Both the position numbers and the translations under genes were made by a program. This document shows, in pieces, positions 11,730 through 23,955 of a stretch of DNA of 64,000 nt (within the stretch, counting starts at the first letter, position 1; every line of letters begins with the position of its first letter). The notes beneath the pieces are model-generated. The model saw only the letters and a list, made by a program, of their open reading frames with translations. It searched no databases and was not told the DNA's origin. Source of the DNA: Beroe forskalii (taxonomy: Eukaryota > Ctenophora > Nuda > Beroida > Beroidae); contig WFMF01000048.1 in the NCBI GenBank assembly GCA_011033025.1, forward strand, positions 310,001-374,000, written 5' to 3'.

Positions 11730-14700
11730 ACATTTCTTGTTTTTCAGAAGAAATTTTAAGGGGGCCCAACAACAAATTTTTTGGTTTTTTTGGGCTTTTT
11801 AATCTTGTCCCTTTTAAGGAAACTTTTGGTTTTCTTCCCTTTTTATATTTTTGGAAACCCTTTATTTCAGAAAATTTTAAAAAATTTTTCCCCTGATACA
11901 TGGTGGGAATTTTAAACCTCATTCCAATGGGGAAAAATTTCTGGGGGAAAAAAACCCAAAATAAAAATTTTTTTTTTGGGCCCCCAAAATTTTTGCCTTT
12001 TGGGGGGGAAAACGCTGGGGATCAAAATTTTTTTTTAAAATGTTTCTTCCTCGGAGGAAGCCCCGGGCCCCGCCCTGGGGTTGGGGGGGCAATCCTTGGT
12101 TCAATAAAAAATTTTTAATTTTAAAAAACCGTTTTTCCCTTGGTTAAGGTAAGTTTCCCTGAAAAAACCCCAAATTTCCTCGGGGTAACCAAAAAGGGTT
12201 TTAGTTTTAAAATAAACCTAAAATAAAAAAACTAACCCAAAATTTTTTTTCAAATTTTAAAACTTCCCAAAACAAAAACGGAAAAATAAATCAAAATTTA
12301 CCCTTCCTTATTTTTTTTTTGAATAAATAATAACCCTTTTAAAATATTTTAATTTTTCAAAAAATTCAATTAAAACCAAACAATTTTTAAATTTTAAAAA
12401 AATCCGATTTTAAAATTCCCCTTTTTCCTATGTTCTAAATTTGGGTTGGTGCCCTCTTTTTAAAAGCCTTTTAATTTTTTTCAACCCCAAACCCAAAAAA
12501 AATTCTTTTTGGACTATAAAAAATTTTTTGTTTTAGGTTTTTGCCGCTTTTTTCTCTTTATTTTAAAACCCAAAGGGAAACTCGAAAAAAAAAAAAGTAA
12601 AATAATTCACCCTAAAAACCGGGAATAAATAATTTTGGGGGGGAGGAAATTTGTGGGGGAAAAAATTCCCTTTACAGTCAGCCCTAAATTGTGGACTCCC
12701 CGGGGGAAATTTGGAATTTGCGATTTTTTTAAAAGTTACCAAAATTAACTATTTTTGGACTGATTTTGGTCTTTTCACCCAAATTATCGACGGGGGTTTT
12801 AAACCCCAATTTTTTAGGATTACCCAATCGCTTTTTTAGGTTTTTGGGGTTTAAAGCGACCGGCATTTGTTTCCAGGGATCGTTCCCCAAATTTCGGAAA
12901 AAATTGTTTTTTTTAAAATTTCGGGTTAAAATAACATAAATCAATGATATTTTTATTTTTTGATTTTTTTTTTTTCCCTTTTATTTTTAAAAGGGGACCC
13001 CTTTTTCTATGGATAAAAACATTTTATAAAATGGTTTTAAAAATTTTTCCTTTTAAAAGTGGCAAACATTTTTTTTCTTTTGGTCTGTTTAAAGTGATTT
13101 AAATTCATTTCTTGTCCCGGGCGAAAAATTTGAATCAGGGGTTAAATTTTAATTTTTGGGGTTTTTTTTAAACGGGACAATCCCATGTTCCCAATTGGTT
13201 TATTTTTTCCAGTCTTTATTTTTTTTTCCCCACAGCAAATTTTCTATTTGCCCTTTTAAAAGGGCTTTTTTTTGGGTTTAAAACCTTCCAAATTATATTT
13301 AAACTACGTGGGTCCCAAACACTGGTGCTGGGTTTTTTGCCCTTTTCGTTTAAATAAACTGCCTCATATTAAACTAAAATTAAACATAATGGGGTTTTTA
13401 AGGGTTTTGCATTAAACTAATTAATTGATAAAACTCCCCCAGTTATTAATTAAAGCCTTTTTTGGATAAATCGGGGTTTTAAACTTAGAAACTTTTGTTT
13501 TTTTTGGGGTTTTTTCAATAAACTTTAATTTACTATTTTAGGGGTTCCCAATTTTTGTTTTACTCAGGGGTTAGATTTTAAATTTTTTTGGGATTATAAA
13601 ATTTAATTTCCTTTCCAATTTTCCTTTTTTTTACCCGGGTTGGGGCCTTTATTTTTGGGGGTTTTTAAAATTCTTTAAACAGTGGATACGGGACTAAAAT
13701 TAATTTTTTTGATAAAAAACCAACCTGTTTGAATTTGGGTAAATTTTTTGCTTATTTTTAAAATTTTCCCCAAGGTTAAATTGATCCCAATTTTCCCAAA
13801 AAATGCACAACATTTTAAATTGTTCTCTCGATTTTTCCTAAACAGGGATAAAAAATTTTGAAAGGCATTCCAAAAAACAATTTTAGGTTTTGAAAAAATT
13901 TTCGTTTTTCAAACATTTTCATATAAAAAGCCCATCAAAAAATTAATCGAATATTTGGGTTAAATATTATGTTTCCCTCGGAAATTTCTCCCCCTTTTGA
14001 CCTCCCACAGCTTTCAACCCAAAACCCATATCCCCCTCTTTTATTTTCGGCCCAATCTACGCCTACAGCTAAAAAACCAGGTTTTTTTTTCCGTTTGAGC
14101 CTGCTCCAAGGGCCCTTCCCCCAACCCCCCTCTCCTTGTTTTCCCCGGAATTTCTGTCTTATGACATTTCTATTTTTTCTGGTCCTTTTTAAATTCCCTT
14201 TCCCAACATCATTTAACAAAAATTTTTTTAAGCATGGAAAAATCTCTTTAACACTGGGCAAAAAGGGACTTTTAAAATGACTGGTGGGTGACAGAAGACC
14301 ATTGTTAATGATGAGAAATAAAAGTAAAAGGAAAGACTTTTTTGGGTTTACTTTTGGGAAAATTAACTGGTCAATATGGGAAAAAGGATACAAAATCTTT
14401 GATTTTTTAGTGGCCCCCCGGGCCCCCTGCTAACTCCCCGGGTTCCCCCCGGGGGGGGAAATTCTTTTTTTGGAAGGGAGGGGAACCCCCTTTTTGGGGC
14501 CCCAGAGGATATAGAAAATAAAAAGGACCCCAAAAGGGGTGCCCCAAATGTCCCCAAAAAAAAAAGTGGATTGGGGGGGGGGGGGGACATTTGGGACAAT
14601 AAAAGACATTTGGGACAAATGGGACAATTGGGACTTAGATAAAATGGAGTTTCTTGAGCCAGGGACCAGAAAGGTGAATTGGGACAGGACATTTAGGACA

Positions 14701-16119
14701 GTGACGATCCCCAGAATGATATGTAAAAAGGCCTGGAGAAGCTAAAGACTAAGAGTTCCCAAAAAAAGGTATGTACCTGTTGAAGTCGTGATATCAGTTT
14801 TGGTTTTATAACAAGCCAAGGGTTTCAAAACTGCTCAAAATGTCCCAGTCGGTGCTGGCAGCGTTGTGTAAACCCTAACTACCACACTCTTTGACATTTG
14901 TTGTACCCATGATAAGCCGGTCTATTAACTTAATCACATCATAATTCTTCTCAAAATCATTGTTACACAGCAGTTCTTTATGGAATCCAGGCAATTTTTC
15001 GTTTCGTCAATTTGCAGTAACATCATGGTTGCCTTTTCAGAAGCATTTATACTCGTGGCCATGGCCGCTGCGTAACCATAACCATCTCACCATGGAGCAT
15101 GACAAAGTCGTCTTTTTTGAAATATGAAGAATTTAAAAGGGAAAAGGTGGTTTTTTTTGGTTTTTATTAATTGAATAAACCCGCCTCTATGAAGGAGGGA
15201 AAATAAATAATATAAGGGGATCTTCCTTTTTGACAAATAACCCCAAATGGGTGGGTTGATTTCCAACGCTTACATGACAACAAATAAGAAATAAGCCCCA
15301 AAAAATTTTAGACCCAAAGAAACGGGGGAAAATTTTTTAAAATTAATAAGGACGTTTCTATAAAAACCTATGGTGTAAACGGATACGTATTTAAAAAGTT
15401 TTGGGGTGAAAATTTTTTTCCGTTCAGAAAATTCTCCTGATGTTTTTGGGGAAAACAACGAAAAAGGGAAACAAAACAACATAAAAGCACAAAAGGGAGA
15501 AGTCTAGGGCCGAGAAGATTAAGCATTTTGAAGTGGTGATGATCTGGCCCTGAGATAAAAAAATTTTCTCATTAAAAGCCCAAAACTTTCTCACCCATTA
15601 ACAAAATTCTGGGGAAATTTTTCCCCAAATATTACCCTTCAAATGAAGATTTGTTTAACCATTAGTGCCTTCTTAAGGAAAAACGAAACCCTTATTTTAA
15701 CTGTATTGGGGGAACCCCATCGCCCAAAAATACCCATTTTGGGATTTTTTTGGCTTCATAAAAAACCCAAACCGGGTTAATTTTCATTTTGGGAAATACA
15801 AAAAACCCCTCAAATTTAATGTTTATGCATGGATGAAAAGGTTTTTTTAAAGTTTTGGGTTTTAATTTTCCGGTATTTTCCCTGGTTTGATGCTTTTGAA
15901 ACTTTTTCTTGAAAGGAAAAATTCCGGGACATCTTTAAAAAGGGATTCAAACCCCATGTTTTTATAAAAGTTTTAAAAAAGCTGTAGAAAAAAAACCAAC
16001 ACCGGCATGAAACACTTTAGGGGAAACAAAAAGGTTTTTAAAATTTGGGAATTCAAAGGAACATTAAATTTTTTGGAAAAAAATGTTAAATTTATCCCAA
16101 CCCCCTGGCCCCTTGAATT
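11730..16119. other. Region with abnormal homopolymer-rich texture, probably poor consensus; no gene annotated
   Basis: Most of this stretch is chains of three- to eight-base runs (for example AAAATTTTCCCC-like and GGGGTTTT-like transitions), unlike the DNA on either side. Two islands look normal (about 14755-15115 and 15480-15560). Such texture is typical of low-quality basecalls merged into a consensus. A genuine low-complexity sequence is possible but would be odd. Frames in the region (for example 13935-14393 minus) should not be trusted. The island at 14755-15115 has two partly overlapping minus-strand frames with ordinary amino-acid composition, separated by a frameshift, and could be a coding remnant. 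Confidence 0.6.
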
Positions 16120-17653
16120 TTTCCTTTATTTTCAATAATTTGAATGCTGCGATGTTTTGGTGGGTGCTTATTGGAGTAGTTATAGACTCCTCAATGAATG
16201 TGGTGCTGAATGTTGCATAAAAGCAACGCTGGCAGCTCAAACAGTTGGGTTGATGATAAAACATACAATGATTCCCATAGTATATTCTAGCATTATATTC
16301 ATATTGCATACTGTATCTAATATTGGATGTTAGCCACTCCAGCCAGCCAGACACTGGCACTGTTTGCTCGTCTGGCCATCAGATAGTGACGTAGACGGCT
16401 ATTTGCTGAGGTTCAGCCAGAAACTGACATAGATTTCAGTTTTCTTGTTCAGGGCAAGAAACTGACGTAGATGGCTTTTTGTGAGGGTCAGCCAGATACT
16501 GCCGTAGATGGCTTTTGATGAGGTTCAGCCAAATACTGACGTAGATGGCTGTTAGCTGAGGTTCAGCCAGATACTGATGTAGATGGCTTTTGTTGAGGTT
16601 CAGCCAGATACTGGACGTAGATGGCTTTTTGTTGAGGTTCAGCCCACATACTGACGTAGATGGCTTTTTGCTGAGGTTCGGCCAGATACCTCAAGTAGAT
16701 GGATGTTTGCTCGTCTCAGCCAGACACTGAAGCCGATGGTCACTTACTGAGGTTCAGCCAAATACTTGACAGATAGATGTTTGTTTGTTGGTTTCAGCTA
16801 AATACTGACGTAGATGGCTGTTTGCTGAGGGTTCAGCCAGATACTGATGTAGATTGTTTTTTATTAGAAAGGTTCAGCCAGATACTGAAGTAGATGGATG
16901 TTTGCTGTCATTCAGCCAGACACTGAAATATTTAACTTTTTGGTGAGGAGCAGCCAGACACTGACGTAGATGCCTGTTTGTTGAGGTTCAGCCAGATACT
17001 GACATAGATGGCTGCTTGCTTTGTTTGCTAAGGACAAGGTCCAGGCAAATACTGACTTTGATGGCTATTTGCTGAGTTTCAGCCAAATACTGACGTAGAT
17101 GGTTTATTCATTGGTTCATCCAGATACTGACGTATATTGTTTGCTGAGGTTCAGCCAGATAGCACTTAGATGGCTATTTGCCTGGCTCAAAACTGTCTTC
17201 AGCTTACCATTGTTGTTTTAATGCAACAAATGGGACCTTGAAAATAAAATTTTAATGTTGGAAATATAGTTGAATACGGTCCATAGGCTTGATACATTGT
17301 TGAAAGTGGAAGTTTTTATGGTAAACATGAATTTATGATGAGGTGCCAGTGTTGCGGAATTGCAACATTGATGTAAATTGATACTGTTGAACAAGATATT
17401 TGAGATAGCATCATTTTCAATCAGTTTGACAGGATAAACCCAAAAAGAAACACATTAAAAATGGAAATTTTTCCGGTTGCAAAAATGCAACATGCCAGTG
17501 TTAAGGTTTTTTGCAACAGCTTGTTTTACTATGTTCCCGAAGGAGTACGTGAATGGGACTTTTACCAATCTTAATTGTGTGGGCCCAAGGACAAAATTAT
17601 GTAAAATTCATCAAAAAATACCAAAAACCTGAATTCTGGGCACTAATGGGTTA
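16120..17653. repeat. Dispersed repeat segment, copy B (38-bp array at about 16335-17165)
   Basis: It is the second, direct copy of 2225-4115, running from GAATTTTTCCTTTATTTTCA to GGCACTAATGGGTTAA. It lacks the ~340-bp block found in copy A and has many single-base indels. Its left edge merges with the homopolymer-rich stretch, so some indels may be sequence error. Confidence 0.75.
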
Positions 17654-17764
17654 ATTTCTGCTCCTTCGGGCTGGTTAATGATGAATATGATACATGTTGT
17701 AAACCAGGCAGTATCATCTTATATCTTATTTAATGTATTAGTACTTTGATTCATTTCATTAATC

Positions 17765-17995
17765 AATGATTCCCGCCCTGGCCAGGGCGGTAACCCCCCG
17801 CGGTAAAAAGAAAACTGGCCAGGGGTATAAGTTAGAGATTTGAGTGTCACAGGGTGATATAATAATACTATATAATATGTAATTATGATAATTGGGAGCA
17901 AATTTGAAACGATGAGATCAAGAACGGGAAATGGTAGAGCCATGATCGAGGTCAGGTTTGTTGATCTAAGATGGGAAAATGTTATAGGCTATAAG
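17765..17995. repeat. Dispersed repeat with a CCGCCCTGGCCAGGGCGG palindrome, uninterrupted copy
   Basis: The unit begins TTCCCGCCCTGGCCAGGGCG, continues GGCCAGGGGTATAAGTTAGA and TTTGAGTGTCACAGGGTGAT, and ends ATCATGATCGAGGTC-like and GATCTAAGATGG. The same unit occurs in two halves at 36150-36245 and about 37740-37862. The palindromic head could form a stable hairpin. The family is unknown to me. Confidence 0.7.
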
Positions 17996-18724
17996 AGAAG
18001 TTCTGGTGACGTCATTTTTCACGTCACTATGACGTCATCAACTTAGCGAAATTTTATTTCTTTTAGGTCATCTTTGTGCGCATTTTTCACCAAGAAGGAA
18101 TGGAATAGCTCAAAAATGTTGAAAAATCGTTTGTTGGAAATTTAAAGAGCTTTCAGAAAATCATACGGATCATCGGGCTATCTCGATTTTTCATCGAGAT
18201 ATACGCGATTTTCTAAGGTACGGTGAAAAAATCGATTTCCAAATTATAGGTCAAAACTGAAACGAGTGAGATGTACCAAAGTATCTTGAGATGAGACCGG
18301 TCAAAGTATATGTTCTACTAAGGCGGAATTCAACCAATAGGCTATATGGGAAATTGGTTTGAGCCTATTTTGGTGCTGTGATGACGTCATCAAAATCGCG
18401 TAAAACCACTAAAATAACGTATTTTTTGCGATAAAACGCTATTTTGCACTACTTTGAACATCTCTAACTCAGAGAGTTTTCATCGAATAATGTTTTACGT
18501 CGATATTTTGCTTTTAGACCTCGGGATTTAGCTATAAAAATAGTTTCAAGGTGATCGGTCGAAAAAAGTCGTCATGTGAAGCCTCTAAAAATTGAGATGC
18601 AAAATGGGTTGAAATTACATATGACGAAAATTGTACTGTAGTCCTATTCTGTGATACGATAGTGAACTGATAATGGTTTCTCCATGTCTTGCAGTGACTA
18701 GGGATGGAAATATACGATGGAATA

Positions 18725-19045
18725 GTGAAGCACGTGAGTTCACGCGGACGTTTTGTAGAAATTAGGGATTTTGAAGAAATTGATATTTACATGGGATTTT
18801 CGACTTGATTACGTTGAAATGAGTTTAAATACGACTACTGCGTGAAATTAGATCTGGTTGCTATATTTCAGCACGTGAGTACACGGCCGTTTTGTAGAAA
18901 TTAGGGGACTTGAAGAAATTGATATTTACACGGGATTGACTTGGTGACGTTGAAATGAGTTCAAATACGACTGATGCATGTGAAATTAGATCTGTTTGCT
19001 ATATTTCAGCACGTGAGTTCACATGGATGATTTGTAGAAATTAAG
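18725..19045. repeat. Tandem repeat of ~140-bp units (2.3 copies) beginning CACGTGAG
   Basis: CACGTGAGT-type starts occur at 18731, 18872 and 19010. Between them the words TTTTGTAGAAATTAGGG, GAAATTGATATTTACA and GTGAAATTAGATCTG recur in order. Each unit ends TATATTTCAG, which resembles a 3' splice site, but no open frame follows. Confidence 0.75.
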
Positions 19046-19234
19046 AAATACGTCATTTCTAGTAAATCCAAGTTAGAATAACGTAGTTTTGGACTTCGTC
19101 AGGGTGAGTAACGTGGGTTAGACTTGCGTGTGGGCTTAACGTGGGTTCGGACTACGTGAGGGCAGGGCAAGTTACGTGGGTCCAAACTGCCTTTCGGCAA
19201 CTAACATGGGTTCAAACATACATCTGTCAAGATA

Positions 19235-19381
19235 TCACCACCAAAACCGTTGGACGGTTGGTCTAGTAACCCCCCGCGGGTTTGGATGTGACAACGGAAC
19301 CTGAAAAGAGACAAAATGGGCTGATCACATCCAAACCAGCGGGGGGTTACTAGACCAACCGTCCAACGGTTTTGGTGGTGA
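19235..19381. repeat. Inverted repeat, 57-bp arms around a 33-base spacer
   Basis: The arm at 19235-19291 (starting TCACCACCAAAACCGTTGGA) is matched in reverse complement by 19325-19381 (ending GTCCAACGGTTTTGGTGGTGA-like), with very few mismatches. RNA from either strand would form a long hairpin. No flanking duplication is evident, so it may be a small foldback element or a hairpin-RNA locus. Confidence 0.8.
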
Positions 19382-19744
19382 TTGTACATGATACATTGCA
19401 ACAGGAAAAATGTCTGCTGCTGCTGGTCTGCTGATAGTTTCTGTCTTGTTGTTGTGTGAGGAAAACCACGTATCAAGAAAAACTGCCAACAGGTTTTCTA
19501 TTATTTTATAACTTGCTATTCTTGAGTTACTGAGTTATTCTTGAGTTACTACAGTAACTTAATGTAGTCCAAATAAGTGGGACCTATAAGTCTGACCCCT
19601 TGATGTCAGTATCCGAAGACTTTTTTTTAATCCTCAATGGTCACTCATTAGTCATGTGAGGTTACATAAACAAGGGTCGTGTTAAACGATCAACATGGCA
19701 GGGTGTTATGTTAGGCAAAGTATCCTTGACTCGAGAACATCAGA

Positions 19745-21074
19745 TGTGATGACTGATGATGCAGCACGTTTCAGTTTCACAGGCATTCAATGTTTTCAGG
19801 CTGGTTTCTAAGCTTGTGTTGGATCTCGTAGGTGAAGTGTGGAAGTGTTCCATGAGTCGCCATGGTCTATGACGAGGGCGGGTCCAGTCGTAAGTCTTGG
19901 CTGTTATTCTGCAAACCAATGGCAAACTACATCATCCCTTTCATTAATAATAGTGCGTTCGGAAAAGATTGTCACTTGCAATTTCCTGGAGAAACGGCTG
20001 CCGGAAGTGACTTTTTGATGCGATATTCGTTTTTTTCAGACATTTTTGGATTAAGATAATCGTGTTTTACCGATAACTAAGTTTTCTTAGCCCATTCTAC
20101 GGCGGATTCAAATTTCTAATTTTTGCTCCGCTGTACGAAACTGACCACAAATTTCGTTATCAAAGAAAACACGCTATCAACGGACCCAGGAAGTGTGAGA
20201 TAATCAAAATGAGGATGTTGCAGCACACGTGGATGCTTACTGGAACAAATGAACTGTTTTCGTCGAGTTGAAATAATCTTAAGGGGTGCTTTAACCTCAA
20301 AAAAGGATATGCTCCAGATAGGGGCAATTGCAACTTTTGCTCAATTACCCAGAAATATAACATTTAAATAACTCGATACGTTCGGTTATCGTGTTAGGCT
20401 ATTACTTCGAACCCTTCCGTACACGGGACAACCATTTTAAGATTTTGAGTTATTGTCTTAACTTCAGAACGTGTGTGCAAGATGTGTACTGCATTATCGG
20501 TTACTGAACTGTTAAATTTATACATTTAACCAATCTTTATCAATCATACACAGTTAAATTGTACATAAATTTGCCCCAGATAATCAACCAATCATCCTAT
20601 TCTTTAGTTTTGGACCTGAACGCCTGAATATGTCTGAATAGTGAAATCAGACCATAAACATGGCCTAGAAGATGAATTCGCCATACAGCGGAGTACCTGA
20701 AAGCAATCAAAAAACCAGCTAGATGACCCACTCAAAAATCTTCGTTAACACTGAAAATTTGCAATTCAGTCTGGTAGAGACCCTTGTACTCTTGTACTCG
20801 AATATGTCGAAATTTTGACATATTTGGTCATATTTTTCATTTTATGCCTGTAGTGACAATCATTTCCGAACGCCCTAGTATAACTAGATTTTTAAAATTT
20901 TAGTCATTATCAGTAAGAGACTATCAAGAACAATTAAACGTGGATCAAAAATTTATTGAAATTAGTCTGAAACGCTCCCACGGCATGACCTTTCACAGCT
21001 CCCAATGCTTCTCGGCTTACCCCTCCTTCAGCGCCCAAAGGCCTGACCCCCTGCCTTAGCTCCCACCCTCCCGC
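19745..21074. repeat. Duplicated left flank of the 27-bp satellite (copy 1, interrupted by a MITE)
   Basis: The stretches 19745-19949 and 20879-21074 together match 25802-26210 (shared words TTTCACAGGCATTCAATGTT, TTATTCTGCAAACCAATGGC and CATTATCAGTAAGAGACTAT). The second locus lacks the intervening 929 bp. The flank leads straight into the 27-bp array in both places, so flank and array were duplicated together. Confidence 0.8.
19950..20878. mobile_element. 929-bp TA-flanked TIR element (Tc1/mariner-type target), no transposase
   Basis: The left end (A)TAGTGCGTTCGGAAAAGATTG and the right end, read in reverse complement as (C)TAGGGCGTTCGGAAATGATTG, share about 24 of 27 bases through GTCACT. 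TA flanks both ends (19948-19949 and 20879-20880). The duplicate locus reads CATTAATATAACTAG at 26000-26014, with a single TA at 26006-26007, exactly the expected empty site. No long frame or DDE-like motif is present, so the element is non-autonomous. A TA duplication is the hallmark of the Tc1/mariner superfamily; the assignment rests on that alone. Confidence 0.8.
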
Positions 21075-23955
21075 ATTTCCCCAAGGCTTGACCCTCTCCC
21101 TCAGCTCCCAAGGCTTGAACCCCTCCCGCAGTTCCCAAGGCTTGACTCCCTCCCTCAGCTCCCAAGGCTTGACTCCCTCCCTCAGCTCCCAAGGCTTGAC
21201 TCACTCTCTCAGCTCCCAAGGTTTGACTCCCCTCAGCTCCCAAGGCTTGACTCACTCCCTCAGCTCCCAAGTCTTGACTCCCTCCCTCAGCTCCCAAGGT
21301 TTGACTCCCTCCCTCAGCTCCCAAGGCTTGACTCCCTCCCTCAGCTCCCAAGGCTTAAACCCCTCCCTCAGCTCGCAAGGCTTGACTCCCTCCCTCAGCT
21401 CCCAAGGCTTGGTTCCCTCCCTCAGCTCCCAAGGCTTGACTCCTCCCTCAGCTCCCAAGGCTTGACTCCCTCCCTCAGCTCCCAAGGCTTGACTCACTCC
21501 CTCAGCTCCCAAGACTTAACTCCCTTCCTCTTCTCCCAAGGCTTGAATCCCTCCATCAGCTCCCAAGGCTTGACTCCCTCCCTCAGCTCCCAAGGCTTGA
21601 CTCCCTCCCGCAGCTCCCAAGGCTTGACTCCCTCCCTCAGCTCCCAAGGCTTGACTCCCTCCCTCAGCTCCCAAGGCTTGACTCCCTCCCAGCTCCCAGG
21701 CTTGACTCCTCCCTCAGCTCCCAAGGCTTGGTTCCCTCCCTCAGCTCCCAAGGCTCCTCCCCTCAGTTCCCAAGGTTTGACTCCCTCCTCAGCTCCCAAG
21801 GCAGTCCCTCCCGCAGCTCCCAAGGCTTGACTCCTCCCTCAGCTCCCAAGGCTTGGTTCCTCCCTCAGCTCCCAAGTCTTGACTCCCTCCTCAGCTCCCA
21901 AGGCTTGACTCCCTCCTCAGCTCCCAAGGCTTGAATCCTCCCGCAGCTCCCAAGGCTTGACTCCTCCCTCAGCTCCCAAGGCTTGACTCCCTCCCTTAAT
22001 TCCCAAGGTTTGACTCCTCCTCAGCTCCCAAGGCTTGACTCCCTCCCGCAGCTCCCAAGGCTTAAACCCCTCCCTCAGCTCGCAAGGCTTGACTCCCTCC
22101 CTCAGCTCCCAAGGCTTGGTTCCTCCTCAGCTCCCAAACATTCCTCCCTCAACTCCCAAGGCTTGACTCACTCCCTCAGCTCCCAAGGCTTGACTCACTC
22201 CCTCAGCTCCCAAGACTTAACTCCCTTCCTCTTCTCCCAAGGCTTGAATCCCTCCATCAGCTCCCAAGGCTTGACTCCCTCCCTCAGTTCCCAAGGTTTG
22301 ACTCCCTCCCTCAGCTCCCAAGGTTTGACTCCCTCCCTCAGCTCCCAAGGCTTGAATCCCTCCCTCAGCTCCCAAGGCTTGACTTCCTCCCGCATTTCCC
22401 CAAGGCTTGACTCCCTCCCTCAGCTCCCAAGGCTTGACTCCCTCCCGCAGCTCCCAAGGCTTGGTTCCCTCCCTCAGCTCCCAAGGCTTGACTCCCTCCC
22501 TCAGCTCCCAAGGCTTGACTCCCTCCCTCAGCTCCCAAGGCTTGACTCCCTCCCTCAGCTCCCAAGGCTTGACTCCCTCCCTCAGCTCCCAAGGCTTGGT
22601 TCCCTCCCTCAGCTCCCAAGGCTTGACTCCCTCCCGCAGCTCCCAAGGCTTGACTCCCTCTCCCAGCTCCCAAGGCTTAAACCCCTCCCTCAGCTCGCAA
22701 GGCTTGACTCCCTCCCTCAGCTCCCAAGGCTTGGTTCCCTCCCTCAGCTCCCAAGGCTTGACTCCCTCCCTCAGCTCCCAAGGCTTGACTCACTCTCTCA
22801 GCTCCCAAGGTTTGACTCCCTTCCTCAGCTCCCAAGGCTTGACTCCCTCCCTCAGCTCCCAAGTCTTGACTCCCTCCCTCAGCTCCCAAGGCTTGACTCC
22901 CTCCCTCAGCTCCCAAGGCTTGACTCCCTCCCTCAGCTCCCAAGGCTTGGTTCCCTCCCTCAGCTCCCAAGGCTTGACTCACTCCCTCAGCTCCCAAGGC
23001 TTGACCCCCTCCCTCAGCTCCCAAGGCTTGACTCCCTCTCTCAGCTCCCAAGGCTTGACTCCCTCCCTCAGCTCCCAAGGCTTGACTCCCTCCCTCGGTT
23101 CCCAAGGCTTGACTCCCTCTCCCAGCTCCCAAGGCTTAAACCCCTCCCTCAGCTCGCAAGGCTTGACTCCCTCCCTCAGCTCCCAAGGCTTGGTTCCCTC
23201 CCTCAGCTCCCAAGGCTTGACTCCCTCCCTCAGCTCCCAAGGCTTGACTCACTCTCTCAGCTCCCAAGGTTTGACTCCCTCCCTCAGCTCCCAAGGCTTG
23301 ACTCCCTCCCTCGACTCCCAAGTCTTGATTCCCTCCCTCAGCTCCCAAGGCTTGACTCACTCCCTCAGCTCCCAAGACTTGCTCCTTCCTCTTCTCCCAA
23401 GGCTTGAATCCCTCCATCAGCTCCCAAGGCGGCTCCTCCCTCAGCTCCCAAGGCTTGACTCACTCCCTCAGCTCCCAAGGCTTGACTCCCTCCCTCAGCT
23501 CCCAAGGCGGCTCCCTCCTCAGCTCCCAAGGCTTGACTCACTCTCCCAGCTCCCAAGGCTAAAACCCCTCCCTCAGCTCGCAAGGCTTGACTCCCTCCCT
23601 CAGCTCCCAAGGCTTGGTTCCCTCCCTCAGCTCCCAAGGCTTGACTCCCTCCCTCAGCTCCCAAGGCTTGACTCACTCTCTCAGCTCCCAAGGTTTGACT
23701 CCCTCCCTCAGCTCCCAAGGCTTGACTCCCTCCCTCAGCTCCCAAGTCTTGACTCCCTCCCTCAGCTCCCAAAACGGCTCCTCCCTCAGCTCCCAAGGCT
23801 TGACTCCCTCCCTCAGCTCCCAAGGCTTGGTTCCTCCCTCAGCTCCCAAGGCTTGACTCCCTCCCTCAGCTCCCAAGGCTTGGTTCCCTCCTCAGCTCCC
23901 AAACGGCTCCCTCCCCGCAGCTCCCAAGGCTTGACTCCCTCTCCCCTTGGCATGA
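21075..23955. repeat. 27-bp satellite array A, roughly 105 units
   Basis: The unit is CCCAAGGCTTGACTCCCTCC followed by CTCAGCT. Because 27 is a multiple of three, most frames remain open for hundreds of codons, giving artificial proteins rich in SLSSQGLTP, LPQLPRLDS or (minus strand) GAEGGSQAL. Unit variants (TTGGTTCC, TTAAACCC, GACTCACTC, TCTTCTCCC) recur in the same order several times. This shows higher-order duplication of multi-unit blocks. No splice sites or unique coding ends adjoin it. Confidence 0.9.

Noticed and set aside
14875-15063. Two short minus-strand frames, one ending KECGS at 14875 and one starting MATSINASEK at 15063
   Set aside because: They look coding-like but are separated by a frameshift and lie in an island of the low-quality stretch; too short to support as a gene.
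18000-18400. TGACGTCA sites as a promoter
   Set aside because: Palindromic CRE-like words occur (18007, 18032, 18383), but no transcribed unit starts nearby.
21075-23955. CRISPR-like appearance of regular repeats
   Set aside because: Units are head to tail without unique spacers, and the window is animal DNA.
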